This document shows positions 15,606 to 22,099 of a stretch of DNA of 26,152 bases, piece by piece. The position numbers were made by a program, and so were the translations under genes. Source of the DNA: a virus. Where the stretch lies: the IMG/VR virus record IMGVR_UViG_3300028608_000069, positions 1 to 26,152 of that record. The stretch is one strand, 5' to 3'. Numbering within the stretch: the first letter of the stretch is position 1; the number at the start of each line of letters is the position of its first letter. The notes below the pieces were generated by a model that did not search any database, was not told the DNA's origin, and worked only from the letters and a program-made list of their open reading frames with translations.

Positions 15606-17033
15606 CTAGCTCCTCATCTGGAAGTAGTCAACACGGGCCTGATTGAGGGCCTGCGTCAGTGCGTCCACGTCGTCGTCGTTCTTGCCGAAGGGGAAGTCCC
15701 GGAACTCCTGGAACATGCCCTCATCGTAGACCGTGTCCAGCACGGCCACGTTGCCCTCGTCCACGGTGGGCTGTGCTGCCAGCGCGCGGACTTCCTTGCT
15801 GCCCTCAGGCGACACGGGCTTGATCAGAGCGGCACGCTTGCGCAGCGTGTTCAGCATGGCAGCCCCGTTCGCCTTCTTCTCGACGTAGATGCGGCTGGTC
15901 TGGGGCCAGCGGGCTGACATCCTCAGGATGGCACTCACGCTCTCCGTGAAGGTCAGGCGCTCATGCACCCGGTCCACCAGCACGAACTTCCTGCCGATGA
16001 TGGCGTACACGTGTCCGGCCACATAGCTGCCCGTGGCGCGCTTCTTCCGGGCGTCCGTGTCGATGTCGCCGAACGTGAGGTCCCACGACTGGATGATGAG
16101 CGCGCGGTCCAGAGTCGACATGACCTTGGTGTTGGGGTCCTGGTAGACCACAGCCTCCCACGGCACCACGTCGATCTTGTCTGCGTTGATGTAGCTCCCG
16201 CCAGTGACTTGGGGGTCACCTTGGTAGAGTGCCTGCCAGACGTAAGTGCCCACGGCCCTCTTGATGAGGTTCCAGGAGCGCTCCGACCGGTTCTGCACTG
16301 ACGGGAGCCATTCCCCGACATTACGGCCAAGGAGGTCGTCCTCCGAGACCGCCTGAGCGGGGATGTTCACGTAGGTGGCACCGAGCACGTCGGGCTTCAC
16401 TACGTGGCTGATGAGATCATCCTTGTGCCACCGGGTGGCGATCACGATGATCTGGCTGAGGTTGGACATACGGGTCATGACCACGGAGGAGAACCACTCC
16501 ACGGTCGTCTCACGGATCAGCTCGGACTGAGCTTCCACCATGTCCTTGATGGGGTCGTCGATGACGGTCAGGTCAGACCGGAAGCCTGTCATGGCCGAAC
16601 CTCGACCGGCTGCCAGGAGTCCGCCACCTTCTCGAGTCTCCCAGCGCTGAACGTTCGAGCTTCCAGCGGCCAGAGGGGTCCAGTGGCGCACCAGCCCACG
16701 GATCTGGCGAGAGACCGCGTTCGCACGGGCTTGGCTGTACGTCGCGTAGACGACCTTGAGCCACGGGTTCCGGATGAGCTGCCATGCGATGTAGTGGACG
16801 ATCCAGGTGGTCTTGCCTTCCTGCGGAGGCGTTGAGTAGGCCACACAGCCGAGGGACGTGTCCAGTGCTTCCGGATCGATCGACTCGATCAGAGCCTTGG
16901 TGAGAGCGCTCTCGCGGATGCCGGACGCCTTGCAGAAGACTCCGAAGTCCTCCGAGATGTCCTCGTAGGTGTAGTCCTCGGGATCTACGAAGTCCAGGTC
17001 GTGCTCGAGCTGAGCCGTGGATTCATGACGCAC
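15606..17033 (-). CDS. terL: Terminase large subunit (ATPase and nuclease)
   Basis: 475 residues from the GTG at 17033, which has GGAGG 9 bases upstream. An in-frame ATG at 17057 lacks a Shine-Dalgarno and would increase overlap with the small subunit, so GTG is preferred. The ATPase has a Walker A-like element (STPPQEGKTT, 67-76), Walker B (LTVIDDP, 155-161) and coupling motif ATRWHKDD (199-206). The RNase H-like nuclease carries D318 (SWDLTFG), E385 (VEKKANG) and the Asp cluster 453-456 (KNDDDVDAL). The enzyme translocates DNA into the prohead and cuts the concatemer. All catalytic motifs appear intact. Confidence 0.95.
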   Translation of the reverse strand: MRHESTAQLEHDLDFVDPEDYTYEDISEDFGVFCKASGIRESALTKALIESIDPEALDTSLGCVAYSTPPQEGKTTWIVHYIAWQLIRNPWLKVVYATYSQARANAVSRQIRGLVRHWTPLAAGSSNVQRWETREGGGLLAAGRGSAMTGFRSDLTVIDDPIKDMVEAQSELIRETTVEWFSSVVMTRMSNLSQIIVIATRWHKDDLISHVVKPDVLGATYVNIPAQAVSEDDLLGRNVGEWLPSVQNRSERSWNLIKRAVGTYVWQALYQGDPQVTGGSYINADKIDVVPWEAVVYQDPNTKVMSTLDRALIIQSWDLTFGDIDTDARKKRATGSYVAGHVYAIIGRKFVLVDRVHERLTFTESVSAILRMSARWPQTSRIYVEKKANGAAMLNTLRKRAALIKPVSPEGSKEVRALAAQPTVDEGNVAVLDTVYDEGMFQEFRDFPFGKNDDDVDALTQALNQARVDYFQMRS

Positions 17034-17643
17034 GCTTCGCCACCTCCGCCGCAACATCGTCGGCGCTGAGGCCTGGGAACGCCTTGAGCAGGCGTGCGGT
17101 CTCGCGTGCGGTCTGCATGCGGATGCGGCGAGTGTCTACCTCTTCGGTGCCACCAGTGACTTCCTGAAGGAGACGGAGGATGGCGAGCAACTCCTGCTCT
17201 GCCCGGTGAAGCTCTGCGACCCACGGCGACACGCCGGAGGAGTGCTTCTTCTTGACGGTGGTGAACACGTCTTCACCGACCTCAGTGTCGGTGACTTCCT
17301 TGGAGTCCATCAGCAGACCGATGTGACGACCTCCGGAGCTGAGCTCAAGACGGAGGGCCAGGATGTCGGTCAGCTTGTTCCGAGCGAGCTTGGTGAGCTC
17401 CTCCTCGATGGAGATGCCGCTAGCGTCCGAGCTGATGCCCCATAGGGTCGCCGCCTGCTGGCTGGCTTCAGCGCGCTTCCCTGCTCGAACGCTAGCGGCA
17501 GTGCCTCCACCATGTGACTTGCAGACGGTCAGACCGGCAACGGCTGTCCGGCGGCACGGCTGACCCGCAGCCGTAGTGGCAGTACAGACACGGCGACGAG
17601 ACGACGGCTGGTCGTCCTGGTCGGCGCGCTGCGTGGGAGGCAT
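17023..17643 (-). CDS. Terminase small subunit
   Basis: 206 residues. The ATG at 17643 lies 6 bases downstream of a -10 box, so the transcript is probably leaderless; no Shine-Dalgarno exists. A TTG upstream in frame (17679) lacks support. The N-terminus contains CTATTAAGQPCRRTAVAG, then C-K-S-H-G-G-G, the cysteine/HGG pattern shared by many actinophage small terminases. Residues about 80-200 are helical (EELTKLARNKLTDILALRLE, ELHRAEQELLAILRLLQEV), suited to oligomerisation. It overlaps the large subunit start by 11 bases. It would recognise the packaging site and load the large subunit. DNA specificity is not visible. Confidence 0.8.
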   Translation of the reverse strand: MPPTQRADQDDQPSSRRRVCTATTAAGQPCRRTAVAGLTVCKSHGGGTAASVRAGKRAEASQQAATLWGISSDASGISIEEELTKLARNKLTDILALRLELSSGGRHIGLLMDSKEVTDTEVGEDVFTTVKKKHSSGVSPWVAELHRAEQELLAILRLLQEVTGGTEEVDTRRIRMQTARETARLLKAFPGLSADDVAAEVAKRAS

Positions 17644-17649
17644 GGCCCA

Positions 17650-17679
17650 AGCATAGCGCACCACCGATGCCTCAAGCAA
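17650..17679 (-). promoter_or_regulatory. Late promoter of terminase operon, leaderless
   Basis: On the minus strand: TTGCTT (17679-17674), 18-bp spacer, TATGCT (17655-17650), then six bases and the ATG at 17643. This puts transcription start on or within a base or two of the A of ATG. The box and spacing match the rightward promoters in this window (TTGCGC-18-TAAACT). Confidence 0.65.
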
Positions 17680-17682
17680 GCC

Positions 17683-17738
17683 GGGGACCAGAGATTCCCC
17701 CCAAATGACCCCTACATCACCTGGAATCCCTAGTCCCC
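17683..17738 (-). terminator. Leftward hairpin before late promoter
   Basis: Arms 17683-17698 and 17723-17738 pair over 16 bp in the leftward RNA, with two G-U wobbles. The opposite-strand RNA would have two A-C mismatches instead, which points to leftward function. The loop is 24 nt. It follows the 130-residue gene and directly precedes the -35 box of the late promoter, so it could insulate the terminase operon from upstream transcription. No T tract follows. Confidence 0.5.
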
Positions 17739-17752
17739 GTACACGGCCACAC

Positions 17753-18145
17753 TCAGCCGCGTCCTCCTTGCGCCGCAGCGAAGCCGACTCGAAGTGCCTC
17801 CTCCACCAGCTCCTGGACGATGACCCACTGCCCGCGTCCGAGGTTCATGCTCGACCTGTCGCAGATCTCCACTGCGAGGCCTGGAACGTCTCGATCGAAC
17901 CGGCCATACGGCGTCAGGATGTCGTCGTCCTGGACGTGGTGCCGATTGCTGAGGATCTCGTCACGCATGATGTACTGCGGCTGAGGCAGCGTGGCGGCGA
18001 TGTCCCGGAGCGACTGCTCCCGCTTCGCCTTCCGCTTCTGCTTCCGGCTGGGCTTCGGCCTCACCGGGTCTTCGTCGTCGAGACTGAAGACCTCCAGCTC
18101 TTCAGGCTGGTCGTAGAGAGCCGTCTCCTGCTCCTGCGTCGACAT
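17753..18145 (-). CDS. Hypothetical protein upstream of terminase
   Basis: 130 residues from the ATG at 18145. That ATG shares one base with the preceding stop (TGATG), so longer upstream starts are rejected. The N-terminus is acidic (TQEQETALYDQPEELEVFSL), followed by a strongly basic segment (RPKPSRKQKRKAKREQSLRD), then a mixed C-terminal domain (YGRFDRDVPGLAVEICDRSS, WVIVQELVEEALRV). The acidic/basic split suggests nucleic-acid or protein binding. Small genes of this type often precede terminase in actinophages. No family is recognised. Confidence 0.75.
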   Translation of the reverse strand: MSTQEQETALYDQPEELEVFSLDDEDPVRPKPSRKQKRKAKREQSLRDIAATLPQPQYIMRDEILSNRHHVQDDDILTPYGRFDRDVPGLAVEICDRSSMNLGRGQWVIVQELVEEALRVGFAAAQGGRG

Positions 18146-18465
18146 CAGATGTGCCAGTAGTGGTTCGGCGACACCGAGTAGTAGATCGGCACGATGAAGA
18201 GCGAGAAGATGCCGAGGACGACCCAGTGCAGGAGCCACGAGTGACCCTTCTGCTGGCGCACGTACTGCGCACCGTCACGCGAGGTCTTCATGGTGCCTTC
18301 CTTCCGGTGGGCGATGTTCCGCCGCTTGGACGTCTCCGCCTCCTGCTGCGCCCGGATCGCGTTGACCTCAGCCACCGTCAGCGGCTGGAAGGTCTCGGGC
18401 ATGTCGAGAGGCTCGAGGGTGAACGGATTGGGATGGCGAGCCGCAGCCGCCTTGTCGTTGCTCAT
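18145..18465 (-). CDS. Small membrane protein, first gene of the leftward block
   Basis: 106 residues. The ATG at 18465 has an AAGGAGTCC Shine-Dalgarno. Residues 1-70 are polar and charged, including PLTVAEVNAIRAQQEAETSK and RRNIAHRKEG. A hydrophobic segment near the C-terminus (LLHWVVLGIFSLFIVPIYYS) should form one transmembrane helix, with an aromatic tail NHYWHI. The cytoplasmic N-terminus and single span are inference. It is the first gene leftward from the divergent control region, so it is likely expressed from a promoter there. No holin or lysis motif is certain. Confidence 0.75.
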   Translation of the reverse strand: MSNDKAAAARHPNPFTLEPLDMPETFQPLTVAEVNAIRAQQEAETSKRRNIAHRKEGTMKTSRDGAQYVRQQKGHSWLLHWVVLGIFSLFIVPIYYSVSPNHYWHI

Positions 18466-18827
18466 CTTGGTGGACTCCTTGTGAGTATGATCAAATGTTG
18501 GGTTCGGCGGGGCGGTCTCGAAACTCGGCTCCACTGTCAGGCTGGCTTCTAGCGAAAAAGCAGTACAGGATCTAGTTGTGGTTACCGAGAGGGAGAGACC
18601 TCCCCGCCGACAACCCCAAGCTTGCCACACATGCCCGCAGCGCGCAAGCCCTAATCCATTTCCACTCAAGCGACACAGCGAACCACCGTACAGGCACCGA
18701 GCCAGTCCGCGGGTGTGCGCGATCGAGCGCCTCTGGCGCGGAGAGAGCGTGCATCCCATGAGCGGGCTGAGCGACAGTGTGCCGTGGTCACGGTGTGGGA
18801 GCGTCCCTGCTTCTCCCTCTCTCCCTG

Positions 18828-18857
18828 CCCCCACTTGCACCTTCGGTGCCGTGGGGG
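18828..18857. terminator. GC-rich stem-loop in the control region
   Basis: CCCCCAC / GTGGGGG (7 bp) encloses an internal loop and GCACC-TTC-GGTGC (5 bp). Rightward it is followed by a modestly T-rich stretch (TTGAAGAGTGTTT), leftward by purine/pyrimidine-rich sequence without a T run. It could stop stray rightward transcripts or act as an RNA structure. Confidence 0.45.
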
Positions 18858-18894
18858 TTGAAGAGTGTTTCCATTTCTATGTACGCGTGCGCGC

Positions 18895-18907
18895 GTCTTT
18901 TAAAGAC
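18895..18907. promoter_or_regulatory. Perfect palindrome GTCTTTTAAAGAC, operator candidate
   Basis: Six base pairs each side of one central base, AT-rich in a GC-rich surrounding, 22 bp upstream of the weak -35 box at 18929. The form suits a repressor dimer site. No second copy was noticed in the window. Confidence 0.3.
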
Positions 18908-18928
18908 TAGCAGCTAAAACTCTAGGAC

Positions 18929-18958
18929 TTGCGCTACGGCCACACCCTGTGCAATGCT
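18929..18958 (+). promoter_or_regulatory. Candidate early promoter for the first rightward operon
   Basis: TTGCGC at 18929-18934 is identical to the -35 box of four other rightward promoters here. With an 18-bp spacer the -10 would be AATGCT (18953-18958), a poor match. A GGCCG-ACCAA-CGGCC hairpin lies in the leader before the SD of the gene at 19013. Confidence 0.35.
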
Positions 18959-19012
18959 TGTGCCAGCGGGCCGACCAACGGCCTTAGCATCGACGCCTGA
19001 GGAGGCAACATC

Positions 19013-19261
19013 ATGACGAACGTGAACATCCGCATTGGCCAGCGTTGGATCGACGTCGACGTGCGGAACACGGACCGGGGCAAGACCGGACGCGCGAAGC
19101 CGAAGTACCGGGAGGTCGAGATCATCACCCTGCCGACCCTCTCGTCGCCGGGCACCATGAAGGTGATCAAGGCTCCCAAGCAGCCGCACAGCGTCGGCAA
19201 GCTGCGCGAGTTCACCAAGTCCAAGCTGATCGAGAACTACGCGCTCGTCGGTGGTGCCTGA
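19013..19261 (+). CDS. Hypothetical protein, first rightward gene
   Basis: 82 residues. The ATG has a GAGGAGG Shine-Dalgarno 7 bases upstream. The protein is basic and beta-like at first (NIRIGQRWIDVDVRNTDRGK, YREVEIITLPTLSS), then has a helical C-terminus (VGKLREFTKSKLIENYALVG). No known motif is recognised. It begins a five-gene operon with overlapping ends, running to 20392. Its position next to the control region suggests early expression. Function unknown. Confidence 0.75.
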   Translation: MTNVNIRIGQRWIDVDVRNTDRGKTGRAKPKYREVEIITLPTLSSPGTMKVIKAPKQPHSVGKLREFTKSKLIENYALVGGA

Positions 19262-19440
19262 TGGGTCTCCGCCTGAACGGGGACAGCCCCAAGTACATCG
19301 ACATCGTCTTCGAGGGCGAGATGCCCGAGCTGGTGTTCGTCGAGGTCGAGGACGACTACCGGAACAGCATCGCGGTCGGTCAGTGGATGGACCGCAAGAA
19401 CGGCCAGAAGGTGCTCAGGATTCGCAAGGAGGACATCTAG
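19261..19440 (+). CDS. Small hypothetical protein (59 aa)
   Basis: The ATG shares a base with the upstream stop (TGATG), so translation is coupled. The protein (MGLRLNGDSPKYIDIVFEGE, then LVFVEVEDDYRNS and WMDRKNGQKVLRIRKEDI) is short, acidic in the middle and beta-rich, suggesting a compact beta-sheet. Longer in-frame starts upstream would overlap the preceding gene entirely and are rejected. No function is recognised. Confidence 0.75.
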   Translation: MGLRLNGDSPKYIDIVFEGEMPELVFVEVEDDYRNSIAVGQWMDRKNGQKVLRIRKEDI

Positions 19441-19441
19441 G

Positions 19442-19756
19442 ATGTTTGTCAAGAAGTGTGACAACACCAACACGCACGACGCCCACGACCACACGGTGCA
19501 CTGGAGGAAGGCCGACCTGCCGATGCTCCTGCACCCCGAGCGCTACCCGGAGGAGTGGGACGCGAAGTACCGGTGTCCTGGCCTGTCGGTCGAGGCGTGG
19601 AACGTCGAGATGCTCCACGAGGACTGCACGCCGTGCGAAGCTGCTGCGGACATGGCGGTCGAGGCGTCCAGGAACAACGGCACCGAGTCTGAGGTGTGGC
19701 GTGAGCTCGGCCTCGACGAGCAGGTCCTGCACATGGCAGAGGTCCGTCGTGTCTGA
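19442..19756 (+). CDS. Small Cys/His-rich hypothetical protein
   Basis: 104 residues. AAGGAGG lies 9 bases before the ATG, inside the end of the previous gene. The N-terminus has C6 and several histidines (H11, H15, H17, H20), then C45, and a C62-T-P-C65 pair. These could bind zinc, though the spacing does not match a named finger. The middle and end are helical (AADMAVEASRNNGTESEVWR). It overlaps the start of the following gene by 8 bases. Function unknown. Confidence 0.75.
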   Translation: MFVKKCDNTNTHDAHDHTVHWRKADLPMLLHPERYPEEWDAKYRCPGLSVEAWNVEMLHEDCTPCEAAADMAVEASRNNGTESEVWRELGLDEQVLHMAEVRRV

Positions 19757-20039
19757 GCGGGCAGTGCGCGCTCTGGAGGTCTACGGCTCACACCGGTGGA
19801 ACGCGACCGCCCAGAAGTGCGCCTGCGGGGACTTCTTCCCGGCCACACTCCAGGGGAACGCGGACCACAAGCTGCACCGGATGGAGAAGGTGCTGGAGGC
19901 GGTCGACGCCATGCCGACGTTCTGCGACCAGTGCGCAGGACCGTACACCGAGATGCCGTGGCTGATGGAGCAGTACGGCGGACACTGGGACACGTGCCCG
20001 AACCGGGCCAAGGCAATCCTTCCGGAAGATGAACCGTGA
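19749..20039 (+). CDS. Small zinc-finger-like protein
   Basis: 96 residues from a GTG at 19749, with GAGG six bases upstream and an 8-base overlap with the previous stop. The opening HRWNATAQKCACGDFFPATL carries C24-x-C26, followed by H40 and H43, a pattern seen in small actinophage zinc-binding proteins. A second Cys set (C59, C62, C83) lies in CDQC and DTCPNRAK. A longer in-frame upstream extension crosses two other genes and is rejected. Probably binds zinc and perhaps nucleic acid; the role is unknown. Confidence 0.75.
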   Translation: MSERAVRALEVYGSHRWNATAQKCACGDFFPATLQGNADHKLHRMEKVLEAVDAMPTFCDQCAGPYTEMPWLMEQYGGHWDTCPNRAKAILPEDEP

Positions 20040-20392
20040 ACGCCGACAGGCGTGCTACAGGGCAGGTCTGCATCGAGCTCATGAAGGAGTGCTCGGAGTG
20101 GGGCGAGATGAGCGAGGCGTCCTACAAGGCTCTCGTCGCAGCCCTGGACACCATGCAGCGCGCCGAGTACTGGAGCCTGCGTAACCAGCTCCCTCACGAG
20201 GGCAAGAACGCCGGAACCGACACCAGCATCGCTATCTCACGTGTGGCCCTGCCAGCCCTGGAAGCGGCGAAGGAGGCCCTCAAGAAGGAGGACTACAACA
20301 CCGTAATCGACCAGCTCACCCTAGCAGTTACTACGAACGGCGAAGTTCCGAAGAAAACTTCGAAGAAAGGTTTGGCGAAAACCCGGAAGTGA
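20036..20392 (+). CDS. Hypothetical helical protein, last gene of first operon
   Basis: 118 residues, GTG start in a GTGA overlap with the preceding stop. It is largely alpha-helical (IELMKECSEWGEMSEASYKA, LDTMQRAEYWSLRNQL), with a basic C-terminus rich in Lys (KKTSKKGLAKTRK). The C-terminal codons also contain a 7-bp inverted repeat (20341-20362) and the -35 box of the next promoter (20372). So the coding end doubles as regulatory DNA. No domain recognised. Confidence 0.75.
   Translation: MNADRRATGQVCIELMKECSEWGEMSEASYKALVAALDTMQRAEYWSLRNQLPHEGKNAGTDTSIAISRVALPALEAAKEALKKEDYNTVIDQLTLAVTTNGEVPKKTSKKGLAKTRK
20341..20362 (+). terminator. Weak hairpin inside the 3' end of the preceding gene
   Basis: CGAAGTT / AACTTCG, 7 bp with an 8-nt loop, lies in the coding end of the gene ending at 20392 and just before the next promoter. 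It could give partial termination. AT content is higher than in nearby genes. Confidence 0.35.
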
Positions 20393-20400
20393 GCTAAACT
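20372..20400 (+). promoter_or_regulatory. Promoter TTGGCG-17-TAAACT
   Basis: -35 TTGGCG (20372-20377), 17-bp spacer, -10 TAAACT (20395-20400). The -35 lies in the loop of a small GGTTT / AAACC stem, echoing the cassette seen at later promoters. The sequence TTCTAAGTGTAAGG after the -10 is shared with the promoter at 21628. Confidence 0.65.
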
Positions 20401-20439
20401 TCTAAGTGTAAGGTTCAACCACCACCCAAGGAGCACATC

Positions 20440-20679
20440 ATGGCCGAGCACATCATCTTCAACGTTTCGACGAACCGTGGCTACTCCGCCGATCAGGTCC
20501 TCAACGAGACCATCACGCTGGCCGACCTGCTGGCAGCGGTCGAGCAGGCCATCGCGGACCACGGCGAGGACAAGAAGGTCGTCCTCCACAACGGCGACAA
20601 CTACGGTGCGGCCTACGGCGTGCTGACCCCTTGGGTCAACCTGTTCGAGCAGGAAGAAGTGGAGGAGGAAGACTTCTAA
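20440..20679 (+). CDS. Small acidic hypothetical protein
   Basis: 79 residues, single-gene unit. AAGGAG lies six bases before the ATG, preceded by a CAACCACCACC leader. The sequence contains ITLADLLAAVEQAIADHGED followed by KKVVLHNGDNYGAAYGVLTP, an alpha-beta arrangement, and ends in the acidic tail EQEEVEEEDF. No catalytic motif is recognised. It has its own promoter (20372-20400) and is followed by a stem-loop/promoter cassette. Function unknown. Confidence 0.8.
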   Translation: MAEHIIFNVSTNRGYSADQVLNETITLADLLAAVEQAIADHGEDKKVVLHNGDNYGAAYGVLTPWVNLFEQEEVEEEDF

Positions 20680-20693
20680 GATTGGGTTCGTCT

Positions 20694-20729
20694 GAAGTTG
20701 AGTAGGGGCTTGCGCCTCGCCTCAACTTC
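20694..20729 (+). terminator. Stem-loop with -35 box in its apex (cassette 1)
   Basis: GAAGTTGAG / CTCAACTTC (9 bp), a 2-by-2 internal loop, then GGGGC-TTGC-GCCTC. It follows the stop at 20679 and its apical TTGC is the start of the -35 TTGCGC. See the finding on repeated cassettes. Confidence 0.55.
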
Positions 20730-20738
20730 GGGCAAACT
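20710..20738 (+). promoter_or_regulatory. Promoter TTGCGC-17-CAAACT
   Basis: -35 TTGCGC (20710-20715) inside the hairpin apex, 17-bp spacer, -10 CAAACT (20733-20738), one base from the usual TAAACT. The leader contains an ACCACCAACCACCACCACAC tract before the SD of the gene at 20782. Confidence 0.6.
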
Positions 20739-20781
20739 TGAACTTACCACCAACCACCACCACACAGAGGGAGTCCACCAA

Positions 20782-21522
20782 ATGTCTGAGAAGAAGATCG
20801 ACCTCATCGCCCAGCTCCTCGCCAAGGCGGAGTCGACCACCCCGGAAGAAGCCGAAGCGCTCACCGAGGCCGCAGCCAAGATGATGGCCAAGTACATGAT
20901 CGATCAGGCCACCATCGACGCCCGTCGGGCCAAGAAGGGCGGGGCCACCGAGAAGATCGTGCAGAAGCAGCTCTTCTTCACCGGGGCCTACCGTGGCGAG
21001 CTGCTCCACCTCGCGACCTCCGTGGCCAACAGCCTCGGCACCCTGCGGGTCCTCCAGTCGACCACGTGGGAGAACGGCAAGAAGTTCGTGGCCTACATCA
21101 TCGGCTTCGAGTCGGACGTGGCGCAGGCCGAGGTCCTCATCAAGAGCCTCGAGCTTCAGGCCGCTGTCGCGGTCCGTGCCTTCTGGAAGGAGCACAAGGC
21201 TGAGAACGCTGGCCTGTCCTCCTACGACCAGGAGAAGGTCCGCCGGGGCTTCGTCCACGGGTTCGGGTCCGGTGCTGGTGTGCGGGTCTGGGAGAGCCGC
21301 AATCAGGCCGTCAGCGAGGCCAAGGTCGGCACTGAGCTGGTCCTCGTGGACCGCAAGGCCAAGGTCAACGACTGGGTCGACGAGCAGTACACCAACCTCC
21401 GCAGCAGCCGGGGCCGCAGCGCGACCGCCCACGGTGCGGCGAACCACGAAGGCTACAAGGCCGGGAAGAACGCCAACACCGGCGAGCGTGGCGTCACGCA
21501 GGGTCGGGGCATCAGCGCATGA
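20782..21522 (+). CDS. DUF2786 domain-containing protein
   Basis: 246 residues from the ATG at 20782 with GGGAG eight bases upstream; an upstream in-frame GTG would begin inside the promoter and is rejected. Residues 4-48 (KIDLIAQLLAKAESTTPEEA then ALTEAAAKMMAKYMIDQATI) match the DUF2786 family helical signature. The rest contains a beta-alpha core (YRGELLHLATSVANSLGTLR, FVAYIIGFESDVAQAEVLIK) and a basic C-terminal tail. These proteins are common in actinobacteria and their phages; the function is not established. It overlaps the next microprotein by 4 bases. Confidence 0.85.
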   Translation: MSEKKIDLIAQLLAKAESTTPEEAEALTEAAAKMMAKYMIDQATIDARRAKKGGATEKIVQKQLFFTGAYRGELLHLATSVANSLGTLRVLQSTTWENGKKFVAYIIGFESDVAQAEVLIKSLELQAAVAVRAFWKEHKAENAGLSSYDQEKVRRGFVHGFGSGAGVRVWESRNQAVSEAKVGTELVLVDRKAKVNDWVDEQYTNLRSSRGRSATAHGAANHEGYKAGKNANTGERGVTQGRGISA

Positions 21523-21608
21523 CCGACGCATCGTGGTTCAGCCTCGGGCTCATCGCCGGGGTGGTCATCACCATCGTGGTGGTCTGGCTCGGGGGTAGGC
21601 GTCCCTGA
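21519..21608 (+). CDS. 29-residue membrane microprotein
   Basis: The ATG overlaps the stop of the DUF2786 gene in ATGA. The product begins MTDASWFSLGLIAG, continues with a very hydrophobic Val/Ile-rich run, and ends WLGGRRP. It has the form of a single transmembrane helix with a positively charged C-terminus, probably inside the cell. It is too short for homology-based naming. The coupled start and good stop make it likely real. Its role could be membrane effect or protein partner; unknown. Confidence 0.6.
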   Translation: MTDASWFSLGLIAGVVITIVVVWLGGRRP

Positions 21609-21612
21609 AAAT

Positions 21613-21646
21613 AGTTGAGGGTGGGGCTTGCGCTCCACCCTCGACT
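21613..21646 (+). terminator. Stem-loop with -35 box in its apex (cassette 2)
   Basis: The arm starting AGTTGAGGGTGGGGC pairs with GCTCCACCCTCGACT for about 15 bp (two G-U wobbles), closing on the tetraloop TTGC. It starts 5 bases after the stop at 21608. The apex contains the -35 of the promoter. Confidence 0.6.
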
Positions 21647-21657
21647 TCAGGTAAGCT
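21628..21657 (+). promoter_or_regulatory. Promoter TTGCGC-18-TAAGCT
   Basis: -35 TTGCGC (21628-21633), 18-bp spacer ending TTCAGG, -10 TAAGCT (21652-21657). The following TTCTAAGTGTAAGG is shared with the promoter at 20372. The leader carries CACCACACCACCAC before the SD. Confidence 0.65.
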
Positions 21658-21701
21658 TCTAAGTGTAAGGCACCACACCACCACAACCCTAGGAGTCAAA
21701 G

Positions 21702-22043
21702 ATGTCGGACCTCACCCAGCAGCAGATGGACCGCTACAACGCACTCGAGGCCATGATGGACCTCCTCGTTCCCGGTACCTCCTACACCAAGGAGGAGCTC
21801 ACCGCCACCATCGACCAGATCATCGAGATGGCCGTCGAGGACCGCAACGAGGCCGTCGTGCGGGAGACCTACCTGGACCGCTACCCCGACCAGCGCACCA
21901 GCGAGTTCACGAACCAGCAGCTTCTCGCCGAGGCCGACCGGCTCGAGAACAAGGGCCTCGAGGACCTCGATCAGCTGGACAACATCCGGTACAACTTCGT
22001 CAAGACCGAGCTGCGCTACCGGGCGAACATCGGAATCCTGTAG
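21702..22043 (+). CDS. Hypothetical acidic helical protein
   Basis: 113 residues. AGGAG lies six bases before the ATG. The protein is mainly helical and acidic (QQQMDRYNALEAMMDLLVPG, IDQIIEMAVEDRNEAVVRET, LLAEADRLENKGLEDLDQLD). The C-terminus (NFVKTELRYRANIGIL) is basic. It forms a one-gene transcription unit between two stem-loop/promoter cassettes. No domain is recognised. Confidence 0.8.
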   Translation: MSDLTQQQMDRYNALEAMMDLLVPGTSYTKEELTATIDQIIEMAVEDRNEAVVRETYLDRYPDQRTSEFTNQQLLAEADRLENKGLEDLDQLDNIRYNFVKTELRYRANIGIL

Positions 22044-22050
22044 AAGAAAT

Positions 22051-22080
22051 GTGGGGGTGGGGCTTGCGCCTCACCCTCAC
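22051..22080 (+). terminator. Stem-loop with -35 box in its apex (cassette 3)
   Basis: GTGGGGGTGGGGC pairs with GCCTCACCCTCAC over 13 bp with two G-U wobbles, closing on TTGC. It lies 7 bases after the stop at 22043. This is the most regular copy of the cassette. Confidence 0.65.
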
Positions 22081-22093
22081 CTTCAGGTAAACT
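22064..22093 (+). promoter_or_regulatory. Leaderless promoter TTGCGC-18-TAAACT
   Basis: -35 TTGCGC (22064-22069), 18-bp spacer, -10 TAAACT (22088-22093), then six bases (TTCTAAC minus its first T) before ATG at 22100. Transcription would start at or next to the ATG, and there is no Shine-Dalgarno. Confidence 0.7.
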
Positions 22094-22099
22094 TCTAAC

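Larger units (their letters stand above)
18466..19012. promoter_or_regulatory. Divergent control region, 547 bp with no convincing gene
   Basis: This separates the leftward and rightward blocks. Any reading frame in it lacks a Shine-Dalgarno and has no sensible composition. It contains a strong stem-loop at 18828-18857, a 13-bp palindrome GTCTTTTAAAGAC at 18895-18907, an inverted repeat CCGTG-GT-CACGG at 18782-18793, and a weak rightward promoter at 18929-18958. A promoter for the gene at 18465 should be here but was not pinned down. The region is a reasonable site for early regulation and perhaps an origin; the latter is speculation. Confidence 0.6.

Noticed and set aside
18578-18910. A plus-strand open frame in the control region
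   Set aside because: No ribosome-binding site, no coding-like composition, and it runs across the stem-loop at 18828.
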